Source: a virus. Taken from it: DNA of 64,000 nt. Below the pieces are notes generated by a model. That model had not been told where the DNA came from. It was given only the letters and a program-made list of their open reading frames with translations, and made no database searches. How positions within the stretch are numbered: the first letter of the stretch is position 1; each line of letters starts with the position of its first letter. Made by a program: the position numbers and the translations under genes. Shown piece after piece: positions 18,367 to 25,339 of the stretch. The stretch covers positions 1 to 64,000 of the IMG/VR virus record IMGVR_UViG_3300008261_000001. One strand, given 5' to 3'.

Positions 18367-20643
18367 ATGACCTCAAGTGACTTAATGAGAGAACGCCTTG
18401 AGTTCGAGAGTAGAAATCAAGGTTGGTCGGCTTTGTCATTGGGCATAGCGATTGTATTGGAAATCCATTGGGAGGAGTTTAGGTGTACCTTACAGATCCT
18501 TCATGGTGCTGGGGCGGATACGACCATGAACGGAGTAGAACTGATGATGCCGTCTATGGGCAACAGGCACTTTTTAGGTGGTATCCCTGAGCGTGGGGAC
18601 AAGTGCGTAGTGGGTTGGTTTGCAACGGAAACCAAAGGAGACTCGTCACAGAAAACGCCTGCGATTTTAGCGTGGTTACCAGCTTCGAGCTACTTGGGGC
18701 ATGAGTGGATACCTGTGCAAGGAATAACGCCCGATGAAGGGCTTATGGGCAATCTAAAAGATCGCCAAAAGATACGCTCGTTTTATCAACGCATACGCCA
18801 CAAGCTCAAGCACTACAACGCGGGCAACATAGGGGCTTCTTCTTCACAAGGGGCTGACCTATTGCTCGATGAGAGTGTTCATTTATCCAATAGACGCTCC
18901 AATGAAATCATCTTAAGGGATCAAGACCAAGCCATCGTGTTTAGGTCTTTACAGCAGTTTCATGCTCTCTCTGGTGCGAGGGTCTATGGGGGCATGGTTC
19001 AACGCGATGCTAGGCTTCTGCCAAAGGAGATGTTCTCGGACGGATTAAAGTGGGACTCGGCAGTACAGCTAGATGAAAATGGAAACCCATTTATCCCCAC
19101 AGAGGAAAACAAGCTAGGTTTTGGAAAACTAGAGCCTCACCCATTGTTCAATAGGGGGGGTGATTCTCATGTAGACCTAGAGGGTGACTTCGTCTTATCC
19201 AATACGCTATTTGAGGCAGATTCACCGAATGGGAGTATTCCGACTGCTATAGACCCTTACAGATTTCTGTACAGGGCAGGTTTAGTTTCGGATAGTTTTG
19301 GGGACACAACGGATAACTACAAGGGTGAAGTTTATGGGGGCAAGTCGATTCTTAGAGTGGGGGACGCTTATGACGAGAACGCTGTTTTAACGGGTAATGC
19401 TTTCACGGAGTACAGAATAGAGGTATCACACACAACCGATGGAACATTACCTGTAACAGAGCAAACTGATGGTTTCGACAGCGACCGCTTGCCCGAGGTT
19501 CGTGGTGGCTCAGACAAAGCTCCATTTATTGAGTGGGTTATTGGAACACCCGTAGGTAATGACCCTTATTCAACGCTAGGACAAGAGTCCTATGGGTTGC
19601 CATTAGTGCCTGAGATAAACGGTGCTATAGGGCTGATTAAAGGGGCTTTACAAGCGACCCCTTTGGTAGACCATGCAGCGACTTTACTCAGAGTGAAGCC
19701 TATAGTTGAGTCGATAGAGGATAGCTTCATTACGCTCACAAAAGGGGGTAAGTTCAAGGCTTACATCTCATCCCCTCAAGCCGACTCGGTTCAAGTTTTA
19801 TCCAAAGGGGGTGTGTCTCTTAATGCCAACCTCGGTGTAGAGGTTAAAGCACCTCGTGTGTCTTTAGATGGGAGTGAGAGAGTCGAGGTATCTGGTGGTG
19901 TTATAAACATATCGGCTAACGGTACAGATATCCAAAATGGGCAAGAGTTTTCTTTGTCTATTTTGGGCAAGAAGCGTGTAAGTATTCAAAGTAGCGTGGC
20001 GGTGGAAATAAAAGCTCCCGTAGTGGATTTCTCCAACGCGGGGGAAATAAGACTAGCAAGTCAGAGTCAGCTATCTTTGAACACCGGAGCGGGTATGGAG
20101 TTATCCGCTCAGTCCATGAAGCAAGTGGCATTGGGTGAGTACAATCTGGTGGTGTCTGGACCAACGAACTTCAACACCCCTCAAGGGGCATCGAGGTCAG
20201 TCACCATAGCTTCGAACCCAGCAAGTGGAAGCGTAGGACCTTCGGATAAGTACACAAATGTGTTTGGTGGTCGTAGTGAAACATACTTGGGGGTGACGAC
20301 CAACACTAAAACTATCCTATCCGGAACAGAAACGAAAACCATAGCTGTTGGCTCCGATACGACTATCGTGGGTACAAACACCCAAGTGATTGACCCTACA
20401 GGTTTCAAGTTCTTAGCCCCTAGCGGTGGCGTTGTTGTACAAGCAGGCTTGGTAGTTTCAGTTAACGCACCATCAGTTGTGGTCACAGGTACAGCAAGTG
20501 TAGTTGTGTCCGCACCATCTATTCTGTTGTCGTCACCAGGTGCTTCTTTTGGTCCTATTGTGTGTGGCTCAGATATACACCCCATACTCGGTGTACCATT
20601 CTCTACCTTCTGCCCACCTAGAGGACAGAACCTCTCTACATAA
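18367..20643 (+). CDS. Baseplate spike / cell-puncturing protein (gp5/gpV-like)
   Basis: 758 aa. The N-terminal part contains an OB-fold-like barrel (VELMMPSMGN ... RGDKCVVGWF) as in gpV/gp5 spikes. Residues about 470-740 are repeated short strands alternating Val, Ser, Ala and Gly (VEVKAPRVSLDG, VEIKAPVVDFS, VVVSAPSILLSSP), the signature of an intertwined beta-helix needle. The end has CGSDIHPILGVPFSTFC, where Cys and His could bind metal at the tip, as known for other spike apices. No lysozyme domain is evident. It supports a contractile, membrane-puncturing tail. Confidence 0.8.
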   Translation: MTSSDLMRERLEFESRNQGWSALSLGIAIVLEIHWEEFRCTLQILHGAGADTTMNGVELMMPSMGNRHFLGGIPERGDKCVVGWFATETKGDSSQKTPAILAWLPASSYLGHEWIPVQGITPDEGLMGNLKDRQKIRSFYQRIRHKLKHYNAGNIGASSSQGADLLLDESVHLSNRRSNEIILRDQDQAIVFRSLQQFHALSGARVYGGMVQRDARLLPKEMFSDGLKWDSAVQLDENGNPFIPTEENKLGFGKLEPHPLFNRGGDSHVDLEGDFVLSNTLFEADSPNGSIPTAIDPYRFLYRAGLVSDSFGDTTDNYKGEVYGGKSILRVGDAYDENAVLTGNAFTEYRIEVSHTTDGTLPVTEQTDGFDSDRLPEVRGGSDKAPFIEWVIGTPVGNDPYSTLGQESYGLPLVPEINGAIGLIKGALQATPLVDHAATLLRVKPIVESIEDSFITLTKGGKFKAYISSPQADSVQVLSKGGVSLNANLGVEVKAPRVSLDGSERVEVSGGVINISANGTDIQNGQEFSLSILGKKRVSIQSSVAVEIKAPVVDFSNAGEIRLASQSQLSLNTGAGMELSAQSMKQVALGEYNLVVSGPTNFNTPQGASRSVTIASNPASGSVGPSDKYTNVFGGRSETYLGVTTNTKTILSGTETKTIAVGSDTTIVGTNTQVIDPTGFKFLAPSGGVVVQAGLVVSVNAPSVVVTGTASVVVSAPSILLSSPGASFGPIVCGSDIHPILGVPFSTFCPPRGQNLST

Positions 20644-21092
20644 TGGATAACCACATGAGACTTTATTACTTTGCCTACGGTTCAAACCTCAACCAAGAAC
20701 AGATGGCTGATAGGTGTCCCACAGGGAGATTTCATAAGTTCGCGGTGCTCGGTGGATATTCACTTTGCTTTAGGGGGTACAGCCACAAGAGAAACGGAGC
20801 TGTAGCGTCCGTACAGAAAGACGAGAAGTCTTATGTGGAGGGTGTCCTCTACAACATATCCTTAGACGACCTCAAGCTATTGGATAAGTTCGAGGGTTAT
20901 CCAATGTCTTATATGCGTTCGAGCATGGACATCATTACGGATAGTGGCGGACTTGTTAAAGCTCTTGTGTACTTCAAAGAGGATAGCGAGCCTTTGGGGA
21001 TACCCTCGGCTGAGTACTTGGAAATCATCACCAAGTACTACTACCGCTATGGGTTCTCTTTAGAGAACCTAAGGAAATCCTTAACTCTTTAA
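20643..21092 (+). CDS. Gamma-glutamylcyclotransferase-like protein
   Basis: 149 aa of the GGCT/AIG2-like fold. The hallmark YFAYGSNLNQEQM sits at about residues 9-21 and the catalytic Glu is likely in LLDKFEGYP near residue 83. Family members cleave gamma-glutamyl amines or gamma-glutamyl amino acids to 5-oxoproline; phage homologues are usually of unknown substrate. The gene overlaps the spike stop (TAATGG) and is the last of the tail transcript, so it may be expressed late. An ATG at 20655 is an alternative start. Confidence 0.85.
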   Translation: MDNHMRLYYFAYGSNLNQEQMADRCPTGRFHKFAVLGGYSLCFRGYSHKRNGAVASVQKDEKSYVEGVLYNISLDDLKLLDKFEGYPMSYMRSSMDIITDSGGLVKALVYFKEDSEPLGIPSAEYLEIITKYYYRYGFSLENLRKSLTL

Positions 21093-21133
21093 TACAACGC
21101 ACTCCTAGAGAAGTATCCAATAAGGAGCAGAAT

Positions 21134-21505
21134 ATGAGAAGGCTATCATCACCAAATGTAGCTAATGCGGAGACCGCTTGGCAGAACAACAGAAGGACTT
21201 TCCTAAAGGACACCATATCGGTTATAGCGGATAGGTTATTAGACGAGGGTGTGGGGTTCATTAAAGATGAAAACCATCGCGTAGGGAGATTGAACGATGA
21301 CAGGCTTCGTATAGCGTTGTACGATGTATTAGATGACAGAGGGGAAGGTTGGAAAGATTATTTATCTTTAGGGCAAGAGGCGTACAATCAGTTTAATGTG
21401 GGTCTTGCGGTTTTCCGTTCAAAGATAGAGAAAAGCAGATTTAGGATAGAGGAAGTGGTATCCCCTACAACGGGAGTTCATGGTTGGAAGATTACTCGCT
21501 TATAG
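21134..21505 (+). CDS. Hypothetical protein with MRRLSS N-terminus
   Basis: 123 aa. GGAG lies before ATG 21134. The first residues MRRLSS are identical to the start of the protein at 45006-45434, which also carries the 'ASEVL-LE-R-ARLE' tag found in the two genes after this one. The rest is mixed helical with an aspartate-rich middle (YDVLDDRGEGWKDY). It is the first of three small genes behind the tail operon; a virion-associated role is only inferred from position. Confidence 0.6.
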   Translation: MRRLSSPNVANAETAWQNNRRTFLKDTISVIADRLLDEGVGFIKDENHRVGRLNDDRLRIALYDVLDDRGEGWKDYLSLGQEAYNQFNVGLAVFRSKIEKSRFRIEEVVSPTTGVHGWKITRL

Positions 21506-21517
21506 TTCATTTATAGA

Positions 21518-21567
21518 CCGAGATAGGGATAGGTTGAGAAACCCTTAACCCAACCCCTATCTCGGAG
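21518..21567 (+). promoter_or_regulatory. Hairpin occluding the Shine-Dalgarno of gene 21576
   Basis: The arms CCGAGATAGGG (21518-21528) and CCCTATCTCGG (21555-21565) pair perfectly, with a further GGTTG/CAACC inside. The ribosome binding site GGAG at 21564-21567 begins in the 3' arm, 8 nt from the ATG. A near copy precedes the next gene, so this is likely a shared regulatory element, possibly also acting as terminator for the previous gene. Confidence 0.7.
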
Positions 21568-21575
21568 TAAGTAAG

Positions 21576-21941
21576 ATGAGAACAGCAAGCGAAGTTGTAA
21601 GAAGCCTTGAGCAGAGGATTGCTCGCCTTGAAAGACAATCCAGTATCTTGGGTAAGACCTGTGTGATTGAGAAAATGTATAGGGGAGGCAGAGAAGGTGA
21701 GAGGGGTGAAGCCGTTCTTAATTGTAATGGAGTTAAGCTGTCCATAAAGTTCGACCTTTATGGTTATTCGACGGTGATTGGAAATGACCAACACTTGGAA
21801 AGTACAGGGGCGTTGGGACTCTTAGACAATCTTAAGATGGAGTATGGTGTGCCTAAAATCAAAGAGTTCATCGCTAAATGTATTGCGATAGCAGGTAGAG
21901 AAGGTATGACTCTTGACGAGTGTATCAAAATCGCCCGATAA
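21576..21941 (+). CDS. Small protein with N-terminal ASEVV-LE-R-ARLE tag
   Basis: 121 aa. The first 25 residues (RTASEVVRSLEQRIARLER) match the N-terminus of the next gene and the C-terminus of the protein at 45006-45434. After the tag comes a compact alpha/beta domain of unknown type (KLSIKFDLYGYSTVIGND). The separate position of the tag suggests a targeting or packaging signal rather than part of the fold. Translation is probably controlled by the upstream hairpin. Confidence 0.65.
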   Translation: MRTASEVVRSLEQRIARLERQSSILGKTCVIEKMYRGGREGERGEAVLNCNGVKLSIKFDLYGYSTVIGNDQHLESTGALGLLDNLKMEYGVPKIKEFIAKCIAIAGREGMTLDECIKIAR

Positions 21942-21962
21942 ACAGATGCCTTGTTTATTTAT

Positions 21963-22015
21963 ACTCCGAGATGGGGGATAGGTTTTAACCCTTAACCCAA
22001 CCCCTATCTCGGAGT
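21963..22015 (+). promoter_or_regulatory. Hairpin fully burying the Shine-Dalgarno of gene 22022
   Basis: ACTCCGAGATGGGGG (21963-21977) pairs with CCCCTATCTCGGAGT (22001-22015) over 15 bp with one wobble. The GGAG at 22011-22014, seven nt before the ATG, is inside the stem. The loop shares the CTTAACCCAA text with the copy at 21518-21567. Confidence 0.75.
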
Positions 22016-22021
22016 AATGAC

Positions 22022-22627
22022 ATGAGAAGAACAGCAAGCGAAGTTTTACAGGAGCTTGAGACAAGAGTTGCCCGCCTTGAGAGGAAGGCTTGGAACCCCT
22101 TCAAGAAAAAAGAGGCACCCGTTGCCCCCGTGGAAGAGAAAGGGGCGTGGTCTACAAGCTATCCAGCTTTGGATTTGGGCTACAAAGGTCACACAAAAGA
22201 GGTGGTTCAGATGGGTCTTAATAACCTTGTCTATTCGGGCGATGAGGAAACCGTTGGGGATGTGGTTAAAATACACCTGCGTGATATGCACGGAACCACC
22301 TATGTGGAGGGAGCCTCAGCAGGGGACTACTATCGAAGGAATCTTAATGTGGATATAAAGAAAGTATCCGTAAGGTCTGTTTGGCTAGAAGAAAAGTCTA
22401 GCCGAAAGATAGATCTAGCTGTAGTGTTAGATGTGGTTTACGGTGATGTTTCACACCGAATGATGGATGGCGACACCTGGACGGATAGTCATGGGGGTAA
22501 GGGTACATTAGTGTCCTCCATAGGTGGTGTGATCTATATGTTCGAGGGACACGAATCGGATGACATTGCGATCAAGTATCTGCAAAAAAAGGAAGGCAAT
22601 AAGTACTTCAAGCTCTGGGGTAAGTGA
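22022..22627 (+). CDS. Protein with N-terminal ASEVL-LE-R-ARLE tag
   Basis: 201 aa. The tag RTASEVLQELETRVARLER is followed by a Lys/Pro-rich linker (NPFKKKEAPVAPVEEKG) to about residue 45 and then a globular domain of unknown type with many beta strands. Such a tag plus linker plus domain layout fits a protein attached to, or packaged with, something else. It is convergent with the gene ending at 22628, with no gap. Confidence 0.65.
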   Translation: MRRTASEVLQELETRVARLERKAWNPFKKKEAPVAPVEEKGAWSTSYPALDLGYKGHTKEVVQMGLNNLVYSGDEETVGDVVKIHLRDMHGTTYVEGASAGDYYRRNLNVDIKKVSVRSVWLEEKSSRKIDLAVVLDVVYGDVSHRMMDGDTWTDSHGGKGTLVSSIGGVIYMFEGHESDDIAIKYLQKKEGNKYFKLWGK

Positions 22628-23362
22628 TTAGAGTCCTAGTTCTTTCTTGATCGCCTTATAAGCCACAACATCAGCTAGGGTGGGGATAACTCCGTCTCTT
22701 GCCTTTAGACCGAGGTCTTTTATTGTGTCCATAGCTTCCTCGTCACCCATTCTGCGGGCGAGGACATACATCTGACGCAGTTCATCTACAGGTAAAGGGC
22801 GAGTCAAGATGGGGTCTACACGCTTAGACCTTGAGGTGGCTTTTTGAGCGTCTAGTAAGTACTGCTCTTGTCCATCCCATAAAACACCACCTTCCTCTAG
22901 GGTGTTTCTCATCTCGACCATACGAGGGTTGCTACCTCCTGCTGGGATAGAGTCAATAACGGCTAACCACTTAGCTTTATAGCCCGCTCGGTCAGCTATC
23001 TTTTCGTAAAATCCTGGATTCTTGTTATACACGCCTATCCAATGCCCTACGCCCTCTTTCCAAGTCTTCCTCCAGTTTGTGGTGCGTTGGAAGTGCTTGC
23101 GGTCTCTATCCTTTGTGTTCAAGTTCGATCCGTCCACAAGGCTAACGAGATTTAGGTTCATGCTCGCTTGCCCATGACCCATGCTCGTACCTGTGGACTT
23201 CTGTGTCGAACTCAGCTTTACACCCACATTATCGGATAGCTGAATATAGTACACGCCAGCAGTACCGACCGCCTTCTTCCATCTAGAGAAGTTAGTGTCT
23301 AGCCAATCCTCTAGGTCTTGTACAGATATGTCCACATAGCTCATGGAGTAAAGGTTCCTCAT
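22628..23362 (-). CDS. Hypothetical protein, 244 aa
   Basis: Unrecognised. It begins MRNLYSMSYVDISVQDLEDW and has a Thr/Ser/Gly-rich region (STQKSTGTSMGHGQASMNLN) followed by a basic, Trp-rich stretch (RTTNWRKTWKEGVGHW) and a helical C-terminus. GGGAG lies 6 nt before ATG 23362, immediately beside an inverted repeat. No membrane segment. Function unknown. Confidence 0.6.
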   Translation of the reverse strand: MRNLYSMSYVDISVQDLEDWLDTNFSRWKKAVGTAGVYYIQLSDNVGVKLSSTQKSTGTSMGHGQASMNLNLVSLVDGSNLNTKDRDRKHFQRTTNWRKTWKEGVGHWIGVYNKNPGFYEKIADRAGYKAKWLAVIDSIPAGGSNPRMVEMRNTLEEGGVLWDGQEQYLLDAQKATSRSKRVDPILTRPLPVDELRQMYVLARRMGDEEAMDTIKDLGLKARDGVIPTLADVVAYKAIKKELGL

Positions 23363-23371
23363 TTGCGTCTC

Positions 23372-23394
23372 CCTTAAGGTTAGTCGCCTTAAGG
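23372..23394 (-). terminator. CCTTAAGG inverted repeat between leftward genes
   Basis: CCTTAAGG-ttagtcg-CCTTAAGG forms an 8-bp stem with a 7-nt loop. It lies after the gene ending at 23419 and directly before the ribosome binding site of the gene starting at 23362, so it could terminate one or regulate translation of the other. Confidence 0.5.
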
Positions 23395-23418
23395 AAGGAC
23401 ATAAAAGACTTATTGTTG

Positions 23419-23631
23419 TTACTTATCCGAGACTTTGTATGAGGCGATTACCTTGTCTTGGTCTTCGTCATACACATCTATTTGGTTATAGTTAGGCTCA
23501 AGAGAGCCGAAAAGAAAACCACTGCGAGTGACGAGTTCTATTTCACCGTCCAAGTACACATCACACTTGCGTTGTAGCTCCATCAAGCCCTTTAAGAACT
23601 GATTAAGGTTTTCTTTCATCTCTGCGTTCAT
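23419..23631 (-). CDS. Hypothetical protein, 70 aa
   Basis: Short acidic protein (MNAEMKENLNQFL ... VSDK) with an N-terminal helix and a C-terminal beta part. Start chosen at ATG 23631, with GAGAAG 4-5 nt upstream; a start at 23673 would overlap the previous gene by 28 nt. It is the third gene of a leftward trio behind the promoter at 24224-24252. Function unknown. Confidence 0.55.
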   Translation of the reverse strand: MNAEMKENLNQFLKGLMELQRKCDVYLDGEIELVTRSGFLFGSLEPNYNQIDVYDEDQDKVIASYKVSDK

Positions 23632-23645
23632 CTGTCTTCTCTTGG

Positions 23646-23966
23646 TTATGTGGGGTGGTTGTTTTCGTACCAAAGCCTACGAGCTTCGGTTAGAACATCT
23701 TCCATCGAGTCGAGCAAATACTCGACATCGTAAGTGATGTGTACATTACCATAATCAAGTCGAAAAGAAGTTTCCTTGAAATGGATAGACCCTTGCTCAC
23801 CGAGGAGCAAGAAGGAGAGTTGGTTTATCTGAGGGTTGTAATCAACCTCCATTTCGGTTAAAAACTCCTCCCAGTATGTTTGGATTTCATCCGAGTTCTG
23901 GGCGTAGACCAAAAGGTCAACATCGACATGGGTCTCCGCCCCTATCTTATGAGTGAACACCCTCAA
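23646..23966 (-). CDS. Hypothetical protein, 106 aa
   Basis: Soluble acidic alpha/beta protein with no recognised motif; strands such as VDVDLLVYAQ, INQLSFLLLG and GNVHITYDVEYLL alternate with helices. It overlaps the end of the upstream gene by 20 nt, so the pair is translationally coupled. Confidence 0.6.
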   Translation of the reverse strand: MRVFTHKIGAETHVDVDLLVYAQNSDEIQTYWEEFLTEMEVDYNPQINQLSFLLLGEQGSIHFKETSFRLDYGNVHITYDVEYLLDSMEDVLTEARRLWYENNHPT

Positions 23967-24186
23967 CCTCCTTCAGCATAAGAGTGAGGTAGATTTTCCC
24001 CAAGTCCTGATCGAGGAACACAACCTGCCAGTCCTCTACCTTAGAGGCGATCTCAAGGCATAACTCATCACCCTTAATGACCCACACCATGTCAGTGGGC
24101 AGAAAATCCGATGAATATGTGTCATAGTCATAAGGGTCGGGCTTGCCACCACCCAAGAACTTACTGAAAACTGAAAGGTGAACCAT
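23947..24186 (-). CDS. Hypothetical protein, 79 aa
   Basis: Start chosen at ATG 24186, which follows AGGAGG at 6-nt distance; a frame start at 24243 would lie upstream of the -10 box of the promoter at 24224-24252 and is excluded. The protein (MVHLSVFSKFLGGGKPD ...) has a Tyr/Asp-rich turn and two strands (DWQVVFLDQ, KIYLTLMLKE). First gene of a leftward trio. Function unknown. Confidence 0.65.
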   Translation of the reverse strand: MVHLSVFSKFLGGGKPDPYDYDTYSSDFLPTDMVWVIKGDELCLEIASKVEDWQVVFLDQDLGKIYLTLMLKEVEGVHS

Positions 24187-24223
24187 CTGAGCCTCCTGTG
24201 CTGTGTTTGGTTTCCACCCCCCT

Positions 24224-24252
24224 CTAATAAGAGCGACCCACACTTGGGATAA
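24224..24252 (-). promoter_or_regulatory. Phage promoter module (TTATCCCAAG / TATTAG)
   Basis: On the minus strand TTATCC (24252-24247), a 17-bp spacer and TATTAG (24229-24224), followed by GAGGGGGGT. It matches the module found 15 more times between 38 and 60.2 kb and is the only copy seen in the left half. Confidence 0.75.
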
Positions 24253-24258
24253 TAATAA

Positions 24259-24405
24259 ATGAATAAAATAGATCTGTGTTTACTGATGGGGAGCTTTTAC
24301 ACGCTCCTATTAACAAATGGAAACCCAAACAAGACACCTGTGTTTCTTGCTGTGACAAGTACCTTGTTTTTCTTCACTTGGTTGTTCGGTGAGCTTATCC
24401 AATAG
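24259..24405 (+). CDS. Possible 48-aa membrane protein
   Basis: Open frame of 48 codons opposite the leftward genes, overlapping the next stop by 11 nt. The product (MNKIDLCLLMGSFYTLLL ... VFLAVTSTLFFFTWLFGEL) would have one or two hydrophobic segments. There is no ribosome binding site, only AATAATAA before the ATG, so it may be a chance frame in AT-rich DNA. Listed because small membrane proteins are frequent in phages and the gap holds nothing else. Confidence 0.25.
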   Translation: MNKIDLCLLMGSFYTLLLTNGNPNKTPVFLAVTSTLFFFTWLFGELIQ

Positions 24406-25339
24406 CCGTGTACTTCTCTTCTCCTGTGGGTGCATCGTCCACGAGGGACTTGTAGTAAGAGTCTTTTGTTGTTAAACGGGGCTTAGAGAAATCTGGTGCT
24501 GTGGGCGTGTCTTCTAAGGGGAAGTAGAAGTTCAAGTCGATATTCGAGACTATCTTGGATAAGTGGTTCTCAGGTAGAGCCTCTGTAGGGTCGTAGTCTG
24601 GGTAATACAGTGTTACGCCTTGTATGGCTGTCTTGAGTATCTCGTCACGCTCTAGGAGCAGTTGCTCCCTCAAGTCGCACAGCTTGAGGATCCTCCCTTC
24701 CAAGTTATTCCTCAGTTGAGAGATTTCTTGGGTTATCCATTTTCTAGCCTCTGTGGTGATGTTTCCAATCTCGTCTGCTCTGGGGTAGATGTTTTGGTTA
24801 TTCCCACCGAGCTTGCGGGCAGGGTATCTCCAAAGGGGAAGCCAACCTGCGGTTTCAACCCCTTTAAAGTCCTCTTCTTTCTGTGGGAGTTGTGCCACCA
24901 CGCCTCCATAGGGCTGAGAGGGATTCAAGATGGTTTGATCTTCAAGCACGACAGAGCCGTTGGGTATATCCAATAGCTCATAGGAGTCTGGCTGTAAGAA
25001 CATGGATATATCGAAGGGGTTTCCACCTTGAGCGATGTAAGCCATAATGAGCTTCCCCAACGACGACGAGGCATCTACCTCTAGTCCTATGCGTCTTTCG
25101 GTGACTTGTAAGAACTGAGGGCTGATGTCCCAAGCACCTGAATCACGAGCTTGTTTGATGGCATCAGGTATCTGAGCCTCGTTGGGCTTGTGATAAAGCA
25201 CCTTTACATTTCCGATATTGGATAACTCCGAGTTAATAACCCTTATGCGTGAGTCCACATTTTTGCGTTGGAGTAGGGCAAATCTTCTGAACTCCAACCA
25301 TGCCCCCCTACGAAACATACAGTTCCAACCGAAGCTCAT
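24395..25339 (-). CDS. Putative virion protein, 314 aa
   Basis: Unrecognised. The N-terminus (MSFGWNCMFRRGAWLEFRRFALLQRK) is basic and aromatic, the middle helical and the last 60 residues Pro/Asp/Tyr-rich. It is the last gene of the leftward virion operon, with ATG overlapping the stop of the 804-aa gene (shared base 25339). Context suggests a tail or baseplate component; no motif confirms this. Confidence 0.55.
   Translation of the reverse strand: MSFGWNCMFRRGAWLEFRRFALLQRKNVDSRIRVINSELSNIGNVKVLYHKPNEAQIPDAIKQARDSGAWDISPQFLQVTERRIGLEVDASSSLGKLIMAYIAQGGNPFDISMFLQPDSYELLDIPNGSVVLEDQTILNPSQPYGGVVAQLPQKEEDFKGVETAGWLPLWRYPARKLGGNNQNIYPRADEIGNITTEARKWITQEISQLRNNLEGRILKLCDLREQLLLERDEILKTAIQGVTLYYPDYDPTEALPENHLSKIVSNIDLNFYFPLEDTPTAPDFSKPRLTTKDSYYKSLVDDAPTGEEKYTAIG

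Noticed and set aside
20181-20654. 157-codon leftward frame inside the spike gene
   Set aside because: Opposite the beta-helix repeats of a well-supported gene; repetitive Val/Thr coding explains the open frame.
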